A stretch of 64,000 nt of DNA from UBA6109 sp035366835 (GCA_035366835.1 DAOSIS010000014.1:35477-99476); one strand, 5' to 3'. Positions 42,092 through 51,622 are shown, counted from the first letter of the stretch. Numbers and translations are program-made. The notes: generated by a model not told the origin, from the sequence alone.

Positions 42092-43399
42092 TCAGCGGAC
42101 GAGGTCGGCGAGGACCAGGACCGTCCAGTACGGCGATGCCATGAGGACGGCGATGGACAGCAGGTAGGCGGGGATGTAGTAGAGGCCGCCGCGGAAGACC
42201 GTGGTCAGGGGGATGTCCCGCGCCATGCCGTGGACGATGTAGCTGCAGATGCCCACGGGCGGGAGGATGGCGCCCATGGTCGTGACGATGGTCACGACCT
42301 GGCCGAACCAGATCGGGTCGTATCCCATCTGCATGACCAGGGGATAGAAAATGGGCAGGGAAACCAGCAGGAACGCCAGGGCGTCCATGATGCACCCGCC
42401 GACGATGTAGCACGCGAGGATGACCCAGAGCATCATCCACGGCGGCAGCGACAGCGAACCGATCCAGGCCGCGGCCTCGAAGGGGAGGCGCGTCAGGGTG
42501 AGGAAACGGCCGAAGATGACGGCCCCGGCCACGATCACGAACACCATGCAGGAGATCCGGAGCGTGTCGCGGATGGACAGGACGAAGGAATCCCAGTTCA
42601 GCTTGCGCCGGACGAGGCACAGGATCAGTCCGAGGGTGCAGCTCACGGCGGCGGCCTCCGTGGCGGTCACGACGCCGGTGAAGAGGCCGTACATGATGAT
42701 CCCGAACAGGAAGAGGATGTCCACGGCCTCGTGAAGGGCGGCGAAGCGCTCCCGCCAGGTGCTGCGCGGCGCCGGGGGGCCCCAGTCGGGGTGGCGGAGG
42801 CAGAGGACAAAGACCGTTGCGATGATCAGGGCCGTGAGGACCGCGCTCGGGATGACGTTGCCGTAGAACAGCTTGCCGATGGACTGGCCCGTGTAGACGC
42901 CGTACACCACGAGAACGATGCTGGGCGGGATCAGCACCCCCAGGGTGGACCCGGCCAGGACGGAGCCCACGTTGAGGAGCGGGTGGTAGTTGTACTTCTT
43001 CATGGACGGGATGGCCACGGTGCTCATGGTCGCGGCCGTGGCCGAATTGGATCCGCTGATGGCCGAGAACGCCGCGCAGGCCATGATCGTGGTCAGGGCC
43101 AGTCCGCCCCGGAAGTGGCCGAACCACCGGTACGTGGCCTGGTAGAGTCCGTCGCTGTATTTCCCGTAATGGACGAACTCGCCGACCAGGATGAACATGG
43201 GGATGACGGTGAGGCCGTAGCTCGAGAAGATGTTCCAGAGCTCCGAGCCGACCATGTTCAGGGCGGCGCCGACATTCGTCAGGCAGGCGATCCCCGCGAA
43301 CCCGACGACGGCCATCGTGAAGCCGGCGGGGATCCGCAGCGTGAGAAGCACCGCGAACATGACGCCGATGCCGAGGATGCCGATGGAGGTCCCGTTCAC
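42092..43399 (-). CDS. dctM: TRAP transporter large permease (DctM)
   Basis: 435 residues with about 12 hydrophobic helices. Conserved DctM features include AAFSAISGSNSATAATMSTV, GSTLGVLIPPSIVLVVYG, TATEAAAVSCTLGL, and GAILPPVGICSYI near the end. It forms the Na+-driven channel of the tripartite ATP-independent transporter in the inner membrane. It overlaps the DctQ gene by four bases, and a DctP gene follows upstream on the same strand, so all three subunits are present. Its last 60 codons are duplicated at 35978-36165. Confidence 0.96.
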   Translation of the reverse strand: MNGTSIGILGIGVMFAVLLTLRIPAGFTMAVVGFAGIACLTNVGAALNMVGSELWNIFSSYGLTVIPMFILVGEFVHYGKYSDGLYQATYRWFGHFRGGLALTTIMACAAFSAISGSNSATAATMSTVAIPSMKKYNYHPLLNVGSVLAGSTLGVLIPPSIVLVVYGVYTGQSIGKLFYGNVIPSAVLTALIIATVFVLCLRHPDWGPPAPRSTWRERFAALHEAVDILFLFGIIMYGLFTGVVTATEAAAVSCTLGLILCLVRRKLNWDSFVLSIRDTLRISCMVFVIVAGAVIFGRFLTLTRLPFEAAAWIGSLSLPPWMMLWVILACYIVGGCIMDALAFLLVSLPIFYPLVMQMGYDPIWFGQVVTIVTTMGAILPPVGICSYIVHGMARDIPLTTVFRGGLYYIPAYLLSIAVLMASPYWTVLVLADLVR

Positions 43400-43890
43400 G
43401 GTTTCCCCGCCTCCTCCTGCTGGATCTTTGCGAGGAAGTCCACGGCCGCCGTGAAGGCCAGCAGGCCGCAGCAGAAGGCCACGACAAAGATGTAGGGATG
43501 GTAGGGAACCTTCAGCGTCTCGGAGAGCTCCCCCGACAGCATGATCTTCCGCCCCCAGAGGGCCATCTTGTACGACACAACCGCGAAGAAAAGAGCGACC
43601 ACGGCATCGGACGCGATGGTGACGATCCGGAGGACCGGCGGAGAAAACCGTTCCGCCAGGACATCGACGACGATATGGTCCCGCCGCTTCTGCGTGTAAG
43701 CCAGCGCGGAAGCGACGGTGAGGGCGCCGAGAAAGGAGACGATCTCGTAGGTCCCGCGGAAGGGGACGTCGAAGACGCGCAGGACGACGTTGCCCGTGGC
43801 AAGCGCCATGAGGGCGACAACGGCCACGCCTCCGGCGATCATGAGAAGCCTGTTCAGAAACTCATTGAGGCGGCAGAGTACCTTCACCAT
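43396..43890 (-). CDS. dctQ: TRAP transporter small permease (DctQ)
   Basis: 164 residues with four hydrophobic segments (LLMIAGGVAVVALMALATGN, YEIVSFLGALTVASALAYTQ, and two more). The RRDHIVVDVLAERFSP loop between helices 2 and 3 is typical of DctQ. It binds DctM and is required for uptake. Its stop overlaps the start of dctM. Confidence 0.92.
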   Translation of the reverse strand: MVKVLCRLNEFLNRLLMIAGGVAVVALMALATGNVVLRVFDVPFRGTYEIVSFLGALTVASALAYTQKRRDHIVVDVLAERFSPPVLRIVTIASDAVVALFFAVVSYKMALWGRKIMLSGELSETLKVPYHPYIFVVAFCCGLLAFTAAVDFLAKIQQEEAGKP

Positions 43891-44392
43891 GATTCAGACA
43901 TCCGAAATCTTCCTTGAAACCCGTTGCACACCGGCATCCCTCATCGCCAGTCGGAACCGAGCGATCCGGCCCAGGGAACAGATTGCCGCGTGAGTCTATC
44001 CTGAGCGAAGCCGAAGGAGGCTCCTCGCAGTGAAGCCGTGATCACCCCAAGTCTCTTTTCTGTCATTGCGAGGTTTCCCGCCCCCGCTTTTCCAATTTGT
44101 CACTCCCCGCCCCCGCCTTCGCGCGGGCAGGCTGCGGCGGGGGTCCGGTGTCTGTGCAGCGCGGAAACGAATTCTACAGGCCCCTGGATTCCCGCGTGCG
44201 CGGGAATGACCCGGATGCCCCCGGATTCCCGCGTGCGCAGGATTGACACCTCTCACAACGACCAGCGGCTTCTCTCTGTCGAAAAGGAATCTTGACTTTC
44301 AACATAGAGGGAATGACGAATAATTCCAATGTCATGCGAGCGCGGTGGAGCAGCCTGCATTTCAGGGCGAGCCCGCCGTTCCGAAAAGACAC
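43891..44392. repeat. intergenic repeats between dctQ and dctP
   Basis: No gene is visible in these 502 bases. They hold a REP-like element at 44185-44250 (CTGGATTCCCGCGTGCGCGG, then a second partial unit GGATTCCCGCGTGCGCAGG) and fragments of the TGAGCGAAGCCGAAGG type near 44000. The space separates dctP from dctQM, so the permease genes may need their own promoter or readthrough. Confidence 0.7.
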
Positions 44393-45406
44393 TCACTTCT
44401 TCCGCTCGTAGCGGTTCTTCAATTCCTGGACGTCCGAGAGGATCTGGGCCCCCTTCAGCCCGAGCGCACCGACACGCTTGACATACTGATCCAGCATGGG
44501 CTGAGTCAGCTTGGCCACGGCGGCCCGGTCCGCAACGGACAGGGAGAAAACCTGATGCTTGTACTTGTCCTTCGCCCAGGCCAGGGCCTCCTTCACGTGA
44601 TTGTCCACGTAGCCGCCCGTCCATTCTGCCTGCTCCGTCCTCAGGGCGTCGAAGACTTTCTTCGTCTCGGGAGCCAGGGCGTCCCACTTGGCCTTGTTCA
44701 TGACGACGGCGAAAGAGACGACGAACAGATTCGCCTCCGTGGCATAGGGACAGTAGGCGGCGAAATTGAAGTCCTTGAGGATCTCCATGGACGAGACCAT
44801 GCCCTTGACGATCCCCTTCTGGATGGCCTCCGGCGTCTCCGACTGCGGCATCGCGATGGGGATGCCGCCGAGGAGCTTGATCACCTCGGCGCCGGTCCCG
44901 GAGACGCGCAGTTCCATGCCCTTGAGGTCCGCAAGAGTCCGCACGGGCTTGCTCGTCATGAAATCCGCCGGCGGGCATGTGAAGAGGGTCAGGATCTTGA
45001 CCTTCTCGAATTCCGCCGGCTTGTACTTTTCGATGAGATCGTTCAGGACAAGACTCGCCACGCGGGCGCTCGTGAAGCCGAGAGGCAGGTCCACCGCCTC
45101 GGAGACCGGAAACCGGCCGGGCTGATAGCTCATGGCGAAGTTTCCGATGTCCGCCGTACCGGAAATGACGCCGTCGAAGATGTTCTTCGCCGGGAGCAGG
45201 GTCCCGCCGGGGAAGGTCTGGACCTTCACGGCGCCGCCGGTCCTCTTTTCCACCTCCTTCGCCCACCGCTCCATCTGCACGGAGGGGAAGGTCTGGGCCG
45301 GCGGAAAATTGGCGTAGGTCAGTTTCGTCTGCGCCGCGCAGGGGGACGCCGGGACGAATCCCGCCAGCAGCAGGACGGCAAGCAAAATCAGCGCATGCTT
45401 CCTCAT
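44393..45406 (-). CDS. dctP: TRAP transporter substrate-binding protein (DctP)
   Basis: 337 residues with a signal peptide (MRKHALILLAVLLLAGFVPA then ASPCAAQ). The mature part begins TKLTYANFPPAQTFPSVQME. The conserved binding segment LADLKGMELRVSGTGAEV holds the arginine that normally contacts a substrate carboxylate, and GVISGTADIGN is the family hinge region. It delivers an organic acid to DctQM. The substrate is unknown, but the neighbouring IorBA and PaaK genes suggest an aromatic or branched-chain acid. Confidence 0.93.
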   Translation of the reverse strand: MRKHALILLAVLLLAGFVPASPCAAQTKLTYANFPPAQTFPSVQMERWAKEVEKRTGGAVKVQTFPGGTLLPAKNIFDGVISGTADIGNFAMSYQPGRFPVSEAVDLPLGFTSARVASLVLNDLIEKYKPAEFEKVKILTLFTCPPADFMTSKPVRTLADLKGMELRVSGTGAEVIKLLGGIPIAMPQSETPEAIQKGIVKGMVSSMEILKDFNFAAYCPYATEANLFVVSFAVVMNKAKWDALAPETKKVFDALRTEQAEWTGGYVDNHVKEALAWAKDKYKHQVFSLSVADRAAVAKLTQPMLDQYVKRVGALGLKGAQILSDVQELKNRYERKK

Positions 45407-45460
45407 GGATTGGTTCTCCTTTCCTCTTGCGATCGCGGGGAATCGGCCGGATGCCCCGCT

Positions 45461-45970
45461 TCATTTCTTTCCATGGCGAAGGCCTTCATCGAAGGCCTCC
45501 AGGTTCAACTCCCGCTGGCGTGCCGGCGAAATGCCCTCGACGACGGAGCGCAGGACATGGGCTCCGCAGAAGAGGCTCCCCGACCGCGCCGCAAATCCCA
45601 GCAGGACGAGATTGAGGACCACGATGTTGCCCAGCGCACCGGCGATGGCCGCGGCATCCAGGGCGTCGCCGTCCCCTGCGCCGGGGGCGTTCACGAAGGC
45701 GCGGCCTTCAGGCTTCAGATAGGCGCCGTGCACGGGGAGGTTCTCCCTGGCGAGAAAGAGTCCGATATCGGCCTGCCCTCTGCGGATGAGAGGGCTGCGG
45801 AAATCCCCGATCTTCACGTGCGAGATCACCGTCCCGCCGCGCATGGCCATGCCGTGGGTCTCCGACGTCAGGACCGGATGCCCGTCCCGGAGGGCCGCCT
45901 CGGCCACCACCCGCGTGACGAAGAGCACCCCCTGTCCGCCGGTGCCGCTGATGACGATCTGCTGCCTCAT
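45461..45970 (-). CDS. iorB: indolepyruvate:ferredoxin oxidoreductase beta subunit
   Basis: 169 residues matching the gamma-type domain of 2-oxoacid:ferredoxin oxidoreductases: ISGTGGQGVLFVTRVVAEAA at the start, ETHGMAMRGGTVISHVKIGD, then PGAGDGDALDAAAIA. It pairs with IorA to decarboxylate arylpyruvates to aryl-CoA with reduction of ferredoxin. It is shorter than archaeal IorB (about 190-200 residues), but all core motifs are present. It is separated from iorA by 10 bases. Confidence 0.9.
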   Translation of the reverse strand: MRQQIVISGTGGQGVLFVTRVVAEAALRDGHPVLTSETHGMAMRGGTVISHVKIGDFRSPLIRRGQADIGLFLARENLPVHGAYLKPEGRAFVNAPGAGDGDALDAAAIAGALGNIVVLNLVLLGFAARSGSLFCGAHVLRSVVEGISPARQRELNLEAFDEGLRHGKK

Positions 45971-45980
45971 GACCTCCTCC

Positions 45981-47792
45981 TCACGCCTCGACGATCGCCC
46001 CGGCGGGACAGACCTTCAGGCAGACGCCACAGCCGATGCAGAGATCCCGGTCGACGCGGATCCGTTCGGTCTCCTCGTCCTGGAGGAGGGCCGGGCACTC
46101 GAAATCCTCGATGCAGTGCCGGCAGCCTGTGCAGTCCTCGGTCACGAACACGGGGACCGCAGCCTGGGCCTTCCGCACCACTGCCGGAAGGATGCAGGGA
46201 TGCTTGGACACGACGACCGCCACGCCGCCCCCGGGGCCGCGGACATAGCGGTCCGCCTCTTCCAGGACCCGACGGAAGGCGTCCATGTCGTAGGGGTCGC
46301 ATTCCTGCAGAAAATTCACCCCGCAGGCCCTCATCAACCCCGGGATGGAGACGGCCGGGCCGGCGCCGCCGTCGGCGCGGACGCCGTTCTGGGGCGTTGC
46401 CTGTCCGCCCGTCATGGCCGTCGTCCCGTTGTCGAGAAGGACAAGGATGAACCGCGCCCCCTGGAAGACGGCGTTGACGAGGGCCGGGATGCCGGCGTGG
46501 AAAAACGTCGAATCGCCGATGGTCACGACGGTCGGCGGGACCGGGCCGCCGTCCTGGGCGTAGGCGTGGTAGAATCCCGCCCCCTGGTTGATGCAGGCCC
46601 CCATGACGTGGCACGTATCGATGGCCCCCAGGTTCATTCCCAGGGTGTAGCAGCCGATGTCGCTGGGGAAGATGCCTTGGGGAAAGGCTTCGCGGATGGC
46701 GTAGAAGGCGGCGCGGTGGGGACAGCCGGCGCAGAGGGTCGGACGGCGGCCGGGCGCGGCAGCCGCCTTTGCCGCCACCGGCGGAAGGTCGAGAAACCGC
46801 CGGAGGACGTCTTCCACGATGTCCGGCGTCAGTTCCCCTTCGCGGGGGACGTGGCCCGAAGTCCGGCCGAGGGCCTTTCCGTTCCGGAGCTGGAGCTCGA
46901 TGACGGGGTAGGTCTCCTCCAGGACGAGGATGCGGCCGTACCGGCTGTTGATTTCCTCGATGAAGGCCCGGTGCAAAGGATGGGGCAGAAGCACCTGGAA
47001 CAGATCGACGCGGTCCAGGCAGCCGAGATCTTCCAAGACCTCGAAGGCGTGGCTGAAGGCGACCCCCGAAGCGACCACGCAGGGCCTGCCTCCCAAGCCG
47101 TCTCCAGACATCCGGCGCGGAGCCCAGTCGGGATCGGCGGCGACGGCGTCGAGCTTTTCGTTGAGCGTACGGTGCAGCTTCGGAAGAAAGGCGGGGGTGG
47201 CGATCCAGCGGGCGGGGTCCTTGCGAAAATCGGCCTTCCGGCCGAGACGCACAGGCTCCCCGCAGGGCACATCCTGCCGGGCGTGGCAGATGCGCGTCGT
47301 CGGGCGGACGACGACGGGGATCGAGTATTTCTCCGACAGGGCGAACGCCCGCCCGATCATCTCCTTTGCCTCGTGCGGGCTCGCCGGATCGACGACGGGC
47401 ACCTTGGCGAACTGGGCGAAGAAGCGGCTGTCCTGCTCGGTCTGGGAACTGTGGGGGCCGGGGTCGTCGGCGGCGACGACGAGAAATCCCCCGACGACGC
47501 CCAGATAGGCGGCCCGCGTGAAGGGGTCCGCCGCCACGTTGAGGCCGACCTGCTTCATGGCGACGGCGGCCCGCTTTCCCGTGTAGCTCGCCGCCAGGGC
47601 CGTCTCGAACGCCGCCTTCTCGTTCACGGACCATTCGATGTGCATGGGCGAGGCCGTCTCGCCGGAAAACCGGAGGACGGCGGGCAGGATTTCCGAGGCG
47701 GGCGTCCCCGGGTAGGAGGCGAAGACGCTGCAGCCGCTCTCGACGAGCCCGCGGCCGATGGCCTCGTTCCCCATGAGTATGCGCTGTTCCAT
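45981..47792 (-). CDS. iorA: indolepyruvate:ferredoxin oxidoreductase alpha subunit
   Basis: 603 residues if the start is ATG 47792 (AGAGGA six bases upstream; ATG 47798 is possible). The alpha-type pyrimidine domain (GNEAIGRGLVESGCSVFASYPGTPASEI), the thiamine-diphosphate domain (GDSTFFHAGIPALVN and DNGTTAMTGGQ) and a C-terminal two-[4Fe-4S] ferredoxin domain (CTGCRHC, and CIGCGVCLKVCPAG) appear in order. It oxidises aryl-2-oxoacids derived from Trp, Phe or Tyr. The downstream iorB completes the enzyme, and the PaaK ligase follows the same aromatic theme. Confidence 0.95.
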   Translation of the reverse strand: MEQRILMGNEAIGRGLVESGCSVFASYPGTPASEILPAVLRFSGETASPMHIEWSVNEKAAFETALAASYTGKRAAVAMKQVGLNVAADPFTRAAYLGVVGGFLVVAADDPGPHSSQTEQDSRFFAQFAKVPVVDPASPHEAKEMIGRAFALSEKYSIPVVVRPTTRICHARQDVPCGEPVRLGRKADFRKDPARWIATPAFLPKLHRTLNEKLDAVAADPDWAPRRMSGDGLGGRPCVVASGVAFSHAFEVLEDLGCLDRVDLFQVLLPHPLHRAFIEEINSRYGRILVLEETYPVIELQLRNGKALGRTSGHVPREGELTPDIVEDVLRRFLDLPPVAAKAAAAPGRRPTLCAGCPHRAAFYAIREAFPQGIFPSDIGCYTLGMNLGAIDTCHVMGACINQGAGFYHAYAQDGGPVPPTVVTIGDSTFFHAGIPALVNAVFQGARFILVLLDNGTTAMTGGQATPQNGVRADGGAGPAVSIPGLMRACGVNFLQECDPYDMDAFRRVLEEADRYVRGPGGGVAVVVSKHPCILPAVVRKAQAAVPVFVTEDCTGCRHCIEDFECPALLQDEETERIRVDRDLCIGCGVCLKVCPAGAIVEA

Positions 47793-47816
47793 GTTCATTC
47801 CTCTATCTGAACCCAT

Positions 47817-48056
47817 GAAGAAAGTACTGTCCCTAGGGCGCGTTGGAGATTTTTCGGAGCCCCTGCTTTCGTAGCGGAGCTGCGCCCCCGATGCCAGTGT
47901 CTGAGGGCTTCAGCCCGAGTTTGGCATCGGCATGGTTCGACAGGCTCACCATGACACACGCTCATGTCACCCTGAGCTTGTCGAAGGGTGCAGGGTCGAA
48001 AAAGATCCAGGCGACCCGGGGCAGGACTTTCTTCATAAATTGCCCCATTGTTTCAG
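47817..48056. repeat. palindromic repeat region upstream of iorA
   Basis: Between 47931 and 47992 lies an inverted repeat of the type TTCGACAGGCTCACCATGAC ... CACCCTGAGCTTGTCGAAGG, a common intergenic element. A related pair lies within the 51.4-kb repeat. No gene is seen. Confidence 0.65.
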
Positions 48057-48092
48057 CACAAAAAAAGAGCCACGGACCTTTGTCCATGGCTC
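48057..48092 (-). terminator. intrinsic terminator of the paaK transcript
   Basis: A stem GAGCCATGGAC/GTCCGTGGCTC (one mismatch) with a CTTT-side loop. On the minus strand it is followed by an uninterrupted T run. It lies about 190 bases after the stop of paaK. Confidence 0.75.
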
Positions 48093-48283
48093 CTGTTTCT
48101 TCAGTGATCTTGACGCTAGGCGACGGACGGGTCCCTTATCCCTATGGATTCCGCCACCACCAGAAAGAATTGCCGCTTGTCCTTCGATTCATTTTCGTCC
48201 CCAAACCTGTTGTGCGCCTATGACATATCCGCAAGAGAAAATCAAGCGTCTTTTTGCCTGCGGCGGTCGCCGGCAGCGCTCCC

Positions 48284-49573
48284 TCAGACGCGGTGATCGA
48301 AGACCCGCCTGGATTTCCGTTCCGTCCGCGGCAGCGACTGGTACGCGACGATTTCCACCTGGGGGCTCACGAGCGTTTCCTTGCGGATGTCCCGCTCGAT
48401 GCGGGCCGCGAGCGTCCCGTCGGCGCCGGGCTCGCCCCCCTCCATCCTCTCGACGCGGACGATCATGTAGTCCTTGCCGTCTCCGTGGCGGTCCAGGTGG
48501 ATCTGGTATTCGCTGCCGATCCCCTCTTCGCGGGAGAGGATCTCGTCGATATGACTGGGATAGATGTTCACGCCCCGGACGATGAACATGTCGTCGGAGC
48601 GGCCCAGGATGCGGTCATGCCTGGGAAGGAGAGATCCGCAGGGGCAGGCCCCGGGGATGAGCCGGGTCAGGTCCCGCGAACGGTAGCGGATCAGGGGCGC
48701 CCCTTCCTTGCGCAGGGTCGTGTAGACCATCTCGCCCACGGCGCCCTCGGGGACGGGCTCCAGGGTTTCCGGATCGAGGATCTCGAGGATGTAGTAGTCC
48801 GCCCAGTAGTGGATCCCGCTGTGGCGTGTGCAGTCGAGGCCCGTTCCCGGCCCGTACACCTCGGTCAGGCCGGGGATGTCGAAGACGTGTTCCACGCCGA
48901 GGAGCGACCGGACCTTGCCGACGAGGGCGTCGCTCGCCCGCTCCGCGCCCATGATGACCTTCCGGAGGCGGACCTTGTCCTGAAGGCCGCGTTTGTGGAC
49001 CTCCTCGGCCATGAGGAGGGCCATGGACGCCGTGCTGCACAGGACCGTGGAGCCGAAATCGACGAGGAACTGCATCTGCATGTCGAGATTCCCCGGACCG
49101 GCGGGGATCGCAAAGGCGCCGAAGCGCTCGCAGCCGAGCTGGAATCCCACCCCGGCGGTCCACACGCCGTAGCCCACGCAGATCTGGACGCGATCCAGAG
49201 GAGAGAGATCCGCGAAGGCGTAGCAGCGGGCGAACATGTCGGCCCAGTCGTCGATGTCCCTGGCCGTATAGACCATCACCTTCCGCTTGCCCGTCGTTCC
49301 CGACGAGGCGTGGAGACGCACGATGCGATCGAAGGGGACGGAGAGAAGCGGAAAGGGGTAGTTCTCCTGGAGATCCTCGGCCGTCACGAAGGGCAGCCGG
49401 CGCAGATCGCCCAGGCTCCGGATGTCCCCGGGCGCGACGCCGGCGTCGTCGAGCCGCTTCCGGTAGAAGGGGGAACCTTCGTAGGCATGCCGCACGGTCC
49501 GCTGCAGCCCCGCGAGCTGCAGGGACGAGAGTTCATCGGCCGTCCGGAAAGAAGGCAAAAAGGGTTTTCCCAT
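48284..49573 (-). CDS. paaK: phenylacetate-CoA ligase
   Basis: 429 residues from ATG 49573, with AGGAG seven bases upstream. The AMP-binding P-loop is HASSGTTGKRKVMVY, followed by EVYGPGTGLDC, the adenylate motif YRSRDLTRLIPG and ILGRSDDMFIVRGVNIYPSHIDEIL, all typical of PaaK. It activates aryl acetates to CoA thioesters with ATP. Beside IorAB, which generates or consumes aryl-CoA, it would recycle the free acids of aromatic amino acid degradation. It is probably first in its own transcript. Confidence 0.95.
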   Translation of the reverse strand: MGKPFLPSFRTADELSSLQLAGLQRTVRHAYEGSPFYRKRLDDAGVAPGDIRSLGDLRRLPFVTAEDLQENYPFPLLSVPFDRIVRLHASSGTTGKRKVMVYTARDIDDWADMFARCYAFADLSPLDRVQICVGYGVWTAGVGFQLGCERFGAFAIPAGPGNLDMQMQFLVDFGSTVLCSTASMALLMAEEVHKRGLQDKVRLRKVIMGAERASDALVGKVRSLLGVEHVFDIPGLTEVYGPGTGLDCTRHSGIHYWADYYILEILDPETLEPVPEGAVGEMVYTTLRKEGAPLIRYRSRDLTRLIPGACPCGSLLPRHDRILGRSDDMFIVRGVNIYPSHIDEILSREEGIGSEYQIHLDRHGDGKDYMIVRVERMEGGEPGADGTLAARIERDIRKETLVSPQVEIVAYQSLPRTERKSRRVFDHRV

Positions 49574-49833
49574 GTCCACTCCTGATGGTGATAAAGCCCG
49601 CGCCCGCTCTTCCTGGCAGGCGGTTTGCCTTATCACGTTTCCCGCTGCGAAGCAACCCGCCGCGCGGCGCCGGGCTCCGTTCGCTCTCCCGCCTGCGGGT
49701 CTCGGGGCCGGCAGAGAGGCTCCGCCCGGGACGCGATGCGGCGGAACGGAAAACTGCGGTTTTCCGAAAAAGGAGGTTGAGTGCCGGGACTTCCTGAGGT
49801 ATAAGGAGCCAGTTTTTTCATCGAGGAGGAATC

Positions 49834-49950
49834 ATGAGCAAGCACAAGAAGCACGAACGCGCCAAGGAACTGGACCGCAGGCGGAAACGGCGCAAGGAAG
49901 CCCTGAAGGCGAGGGCCGGGGAAGCGGCCAAGACGAAGAAGACCAAGTAG
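49834..49950 (+). CDS. 38-residue lysine/arginine-rich small protein
   Basis: A short frame with an excellent ribosome-binding site (CGAGGAGGAATC before ATG 49834) and a clean stop at 49948-49950. The protein begins MSKHKKHERAKELDRRRKRR and ends KKTK; more than half its residues are basic. Such small basic proteins bind RNA or DNA or are ribosome-associated. It is convergent with glk, with only 18 bases between them. Its quality of start and codon use argue for a real gene. Confidence 0.6.
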   Translation: MSKHKKHERAKELDRRRKRRKEALKARAGEAAKTKKTK

Positions 49951-49968
49951 CGGGGCGTCGAAAGCGCC

Positions 49969-50949
49969 TCACCTTTGCCGGAACGCAAAACGCGCCGCCC
50001 CCCGGAGGGCGGCAGCGGGATGCAGGATCACCTTCAGCGGCATCTGCTCCAGCAGCTTCGAGAAGTTCCCCTTGTCCAGGAAGGATTCCCGGAAACGTTC
50101 CGTCTCCAGGAACGTCAGGATCCGCGGCGCTATGCCGCCGCCGAGGTAAACGCCCCCGAAGGCCAGAAACCGCAGGGCCTGGTTGCCGGCCTCGCGCGCC
50201 AGCAGGTCTGCAAAAACCTCCAGGGTCTCCCGGCTCAGGGCGTCCCCCTCTCTTGCCGCCGATACGATCAGCGGCACCGCATCGCCCCCCCGGTCCATCC
50301 TTTCCCGCAACGGCGCCGCTTCCCTTCGTCCCCCGCAATCTCGCAGGAAGCGGTAGATCCGGGCGATCCCCGGACCCGAGCAGAGGCTTTCGACGCTCGC
50401 GCGCCCCGCCTCCCTCCGCACAAAGGCCTGCAGATCCGCCTCCAGCGGGCTCCCCGGCGCGAAGTCGGCGTGCCCTCCCTCGGAGGCGTGGCCGGTAAAG
50501 ATTCCCCCGCTGAAGGTCAGGAAGGCCTCGCCGAGCCCCGTCCCCGGCGCGACGACGACGGCAGCCCCCTCGACGGAAGGCCGCCCGCGCTGAAGCGTCC
50601 GGAGATCCGTCTCTGCGAGAAGCGGCGCTTCCAGGGCCAGCGCCTGTACGTCGTTGAGGAGGACCACCCGGGGAAGATCGACCTCCGCCGCAAGATCCTT
50701 CTCGTCGAGCTGCCAATCGAGATTGGTGAAGACGACGCGGCCGTCCCGGACGGGGCCGGCGACGCCGAAACAGGCGCAGCCGACCGGTATGCCGCGCTGG
50801 CGCAGAAAATCCCTCGTCAGGACCGCGAATTGCCCATGCAGGCGGCTGGGAAAACGCCATTCGGCCAGGATGCGGAGGTCCGCGCCCTCCTCCGCGAAGA
50901 TCCCCATCCGGATGTTCGTACCGCCGATATCGCCGGCCAGGACGTTCAT
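49969..50949 (-). CDS. glk: glucokinase
   Basis: 326 residues. DIGGTN at residues 7-12 is the phosphate-1 ATP loop, CFGVAGPV and FTNLDWQLDEKDL give the substrate region, NDVQALALE carries the catalytic aspartate, and VVAPGTGLGEAFLT with EGGHADFAP the glucose loop of the Glk family. It phosphorylates glucose to glucose-6-phosphate, feeding pgi. The start overlaps the end of cutA by four bases, so the two are cotranscribed. Confidence 0.95.
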   Translation of the reverse strand: MNVLAGDIGGTNIRMGIFAEEGADLRILAEWRFPSRLHGQFAVLTRDFLRQRGIPVGCACFGVAGPVRDGRVVFTNLDWQLDEKDLAAEVDLPRVVLLNDVQALALEAPLLAETDLRTLQRGRPSVEGAAVVVAPGTGLGEAFLTFSGGIFTGHASEGGHADFAPGSPLEADLQAFVRREAGRASVESLCSGPGIARIYRFLRDCGGRREAAPLRERMDRGGDAVPLIVSAAREGDALSRETLEVFADLLAREAGNQALRFLAFGGVYLGGGIAPRILTFLETERFRESFLDKGNFSKLLEQMPLKVILHPAAALRGAARFAFRQR

Positions 50950-51284
50950 GTCGGCTCCCTTCTTCCCAGGCTTTCGCGGAGCCAGCTCAGGTAATCCCCG
51001 CTTCCCCGGACGATCGGCAAGGCGACGATTTCCGGCGTCTCGTACCGGTGGGCCGCGCGTATCGCGCGCTCCAGGTCCGGATAGAGCCTCTGCGACGTCT
51101 TGATCAGGCAGAGCATTTCGCCGGCCCTTTCGATGCGGCCCTTCCAGCGATAAGTGCTCTCGATCGGCCCCAGAACCTGGACGCAGGCGGCCAGCCCTTC
51201 CTCGACGAGGAGACGGGCGATACGGTCGGCGTCTTCCCTCGTCTCCACCGTCGTCACGACCTGCAGAAACTCGAATTCTTTCAT
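50946..51284 (-). CDS. cutA: divalent-cation tolerance protein CutA
   Basis: 112 residues, matching the trimeric, PII-like CutA fold: VVTTVETREDADRIARLLVE, then ACVQVLGPIESTYRWKGRIE and EMLCLIKTSQ, and YETPEIVALPIVRGSGDYLSWL. The single cysteine lies in the AACVQV strand as usual. The family is linked to copper tolerance, but its biochemical role is unsettled. It is coupled to glk. Confidence 0.96.
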   Translation of the reverse strand: MKEFEFLQVVTTVETREDADRIARLLVEEGLAACVQVLGPIESTYRWKGRIERAGEMLCLIKTSQRLYPDLERAIRAAHRYETPEIVALPIVRGSGDYLSWLRESLGRREPT

Positions 51285-51622
51285 GCCATGGCTCCCGGGA
51301 AAGATTAGCAGCTCGCCTTTGTGTATGTCAGGTTTACCGTCAGTTCCAACAACCGCCGCGCCTGCGGCTGATCAAAAATGCCCGGATGCAAGGCTCCCGA
51401 TGCTTCGACAAGCTCAGCATGACATATGGAACCGAATCATTCCTTCTGCCTGCCCTGAGCCTGCCGAAGGGGCGAAGGCCGAGGGGAACGCCGCAGATGG
51501 GCGTTTTGGTAGAACTCCGGATCTAGCTTCGGAGTTCTACGATCCCCAGGGAAGAAACTGGGTCTTCATCCGCTCGTCCTCCCCCACGGGGGCGGCGCTC
51601 GCTGCCGGATTCATCAGCCCTC
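51285..51622. repeat. dispersed intergenic repeat, copy 2, and hairpin
   Basis: 51373-51508 repeats the blocks of copy 1 (AAAATGCCCGGATGCAAGGC, then GAACGCCGCAGATGGGCG). Inside it sits an inverted pair GCTTCGACAAGCTCAGCATG / CCCTGAGCCTGCCGAAGG, as in 47931-47992, suggesting insertion of one repeat into another. Next to it lies a perfect 11-base hairpin GTAGAACTCCG/CGGAGTTCTAC (51509-51540). No gene. Confidence 0.65.

Noticed and set aside
41801..43495. A 564-codon plus-strand open frame across the RAYT and dctM genes
   Set aside because: Its translation is Asp/Gly/His-rich shadow sequence with no domain, opposite two clearly conserved genes.
44345..47810. Long plus-strand frames (701 and 674 codons) opposite dctP, iorB and iorA
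   Set aside because: They are antisense shadows in high-GC DNA; the minus-strand genes carry all the conserved motifs.
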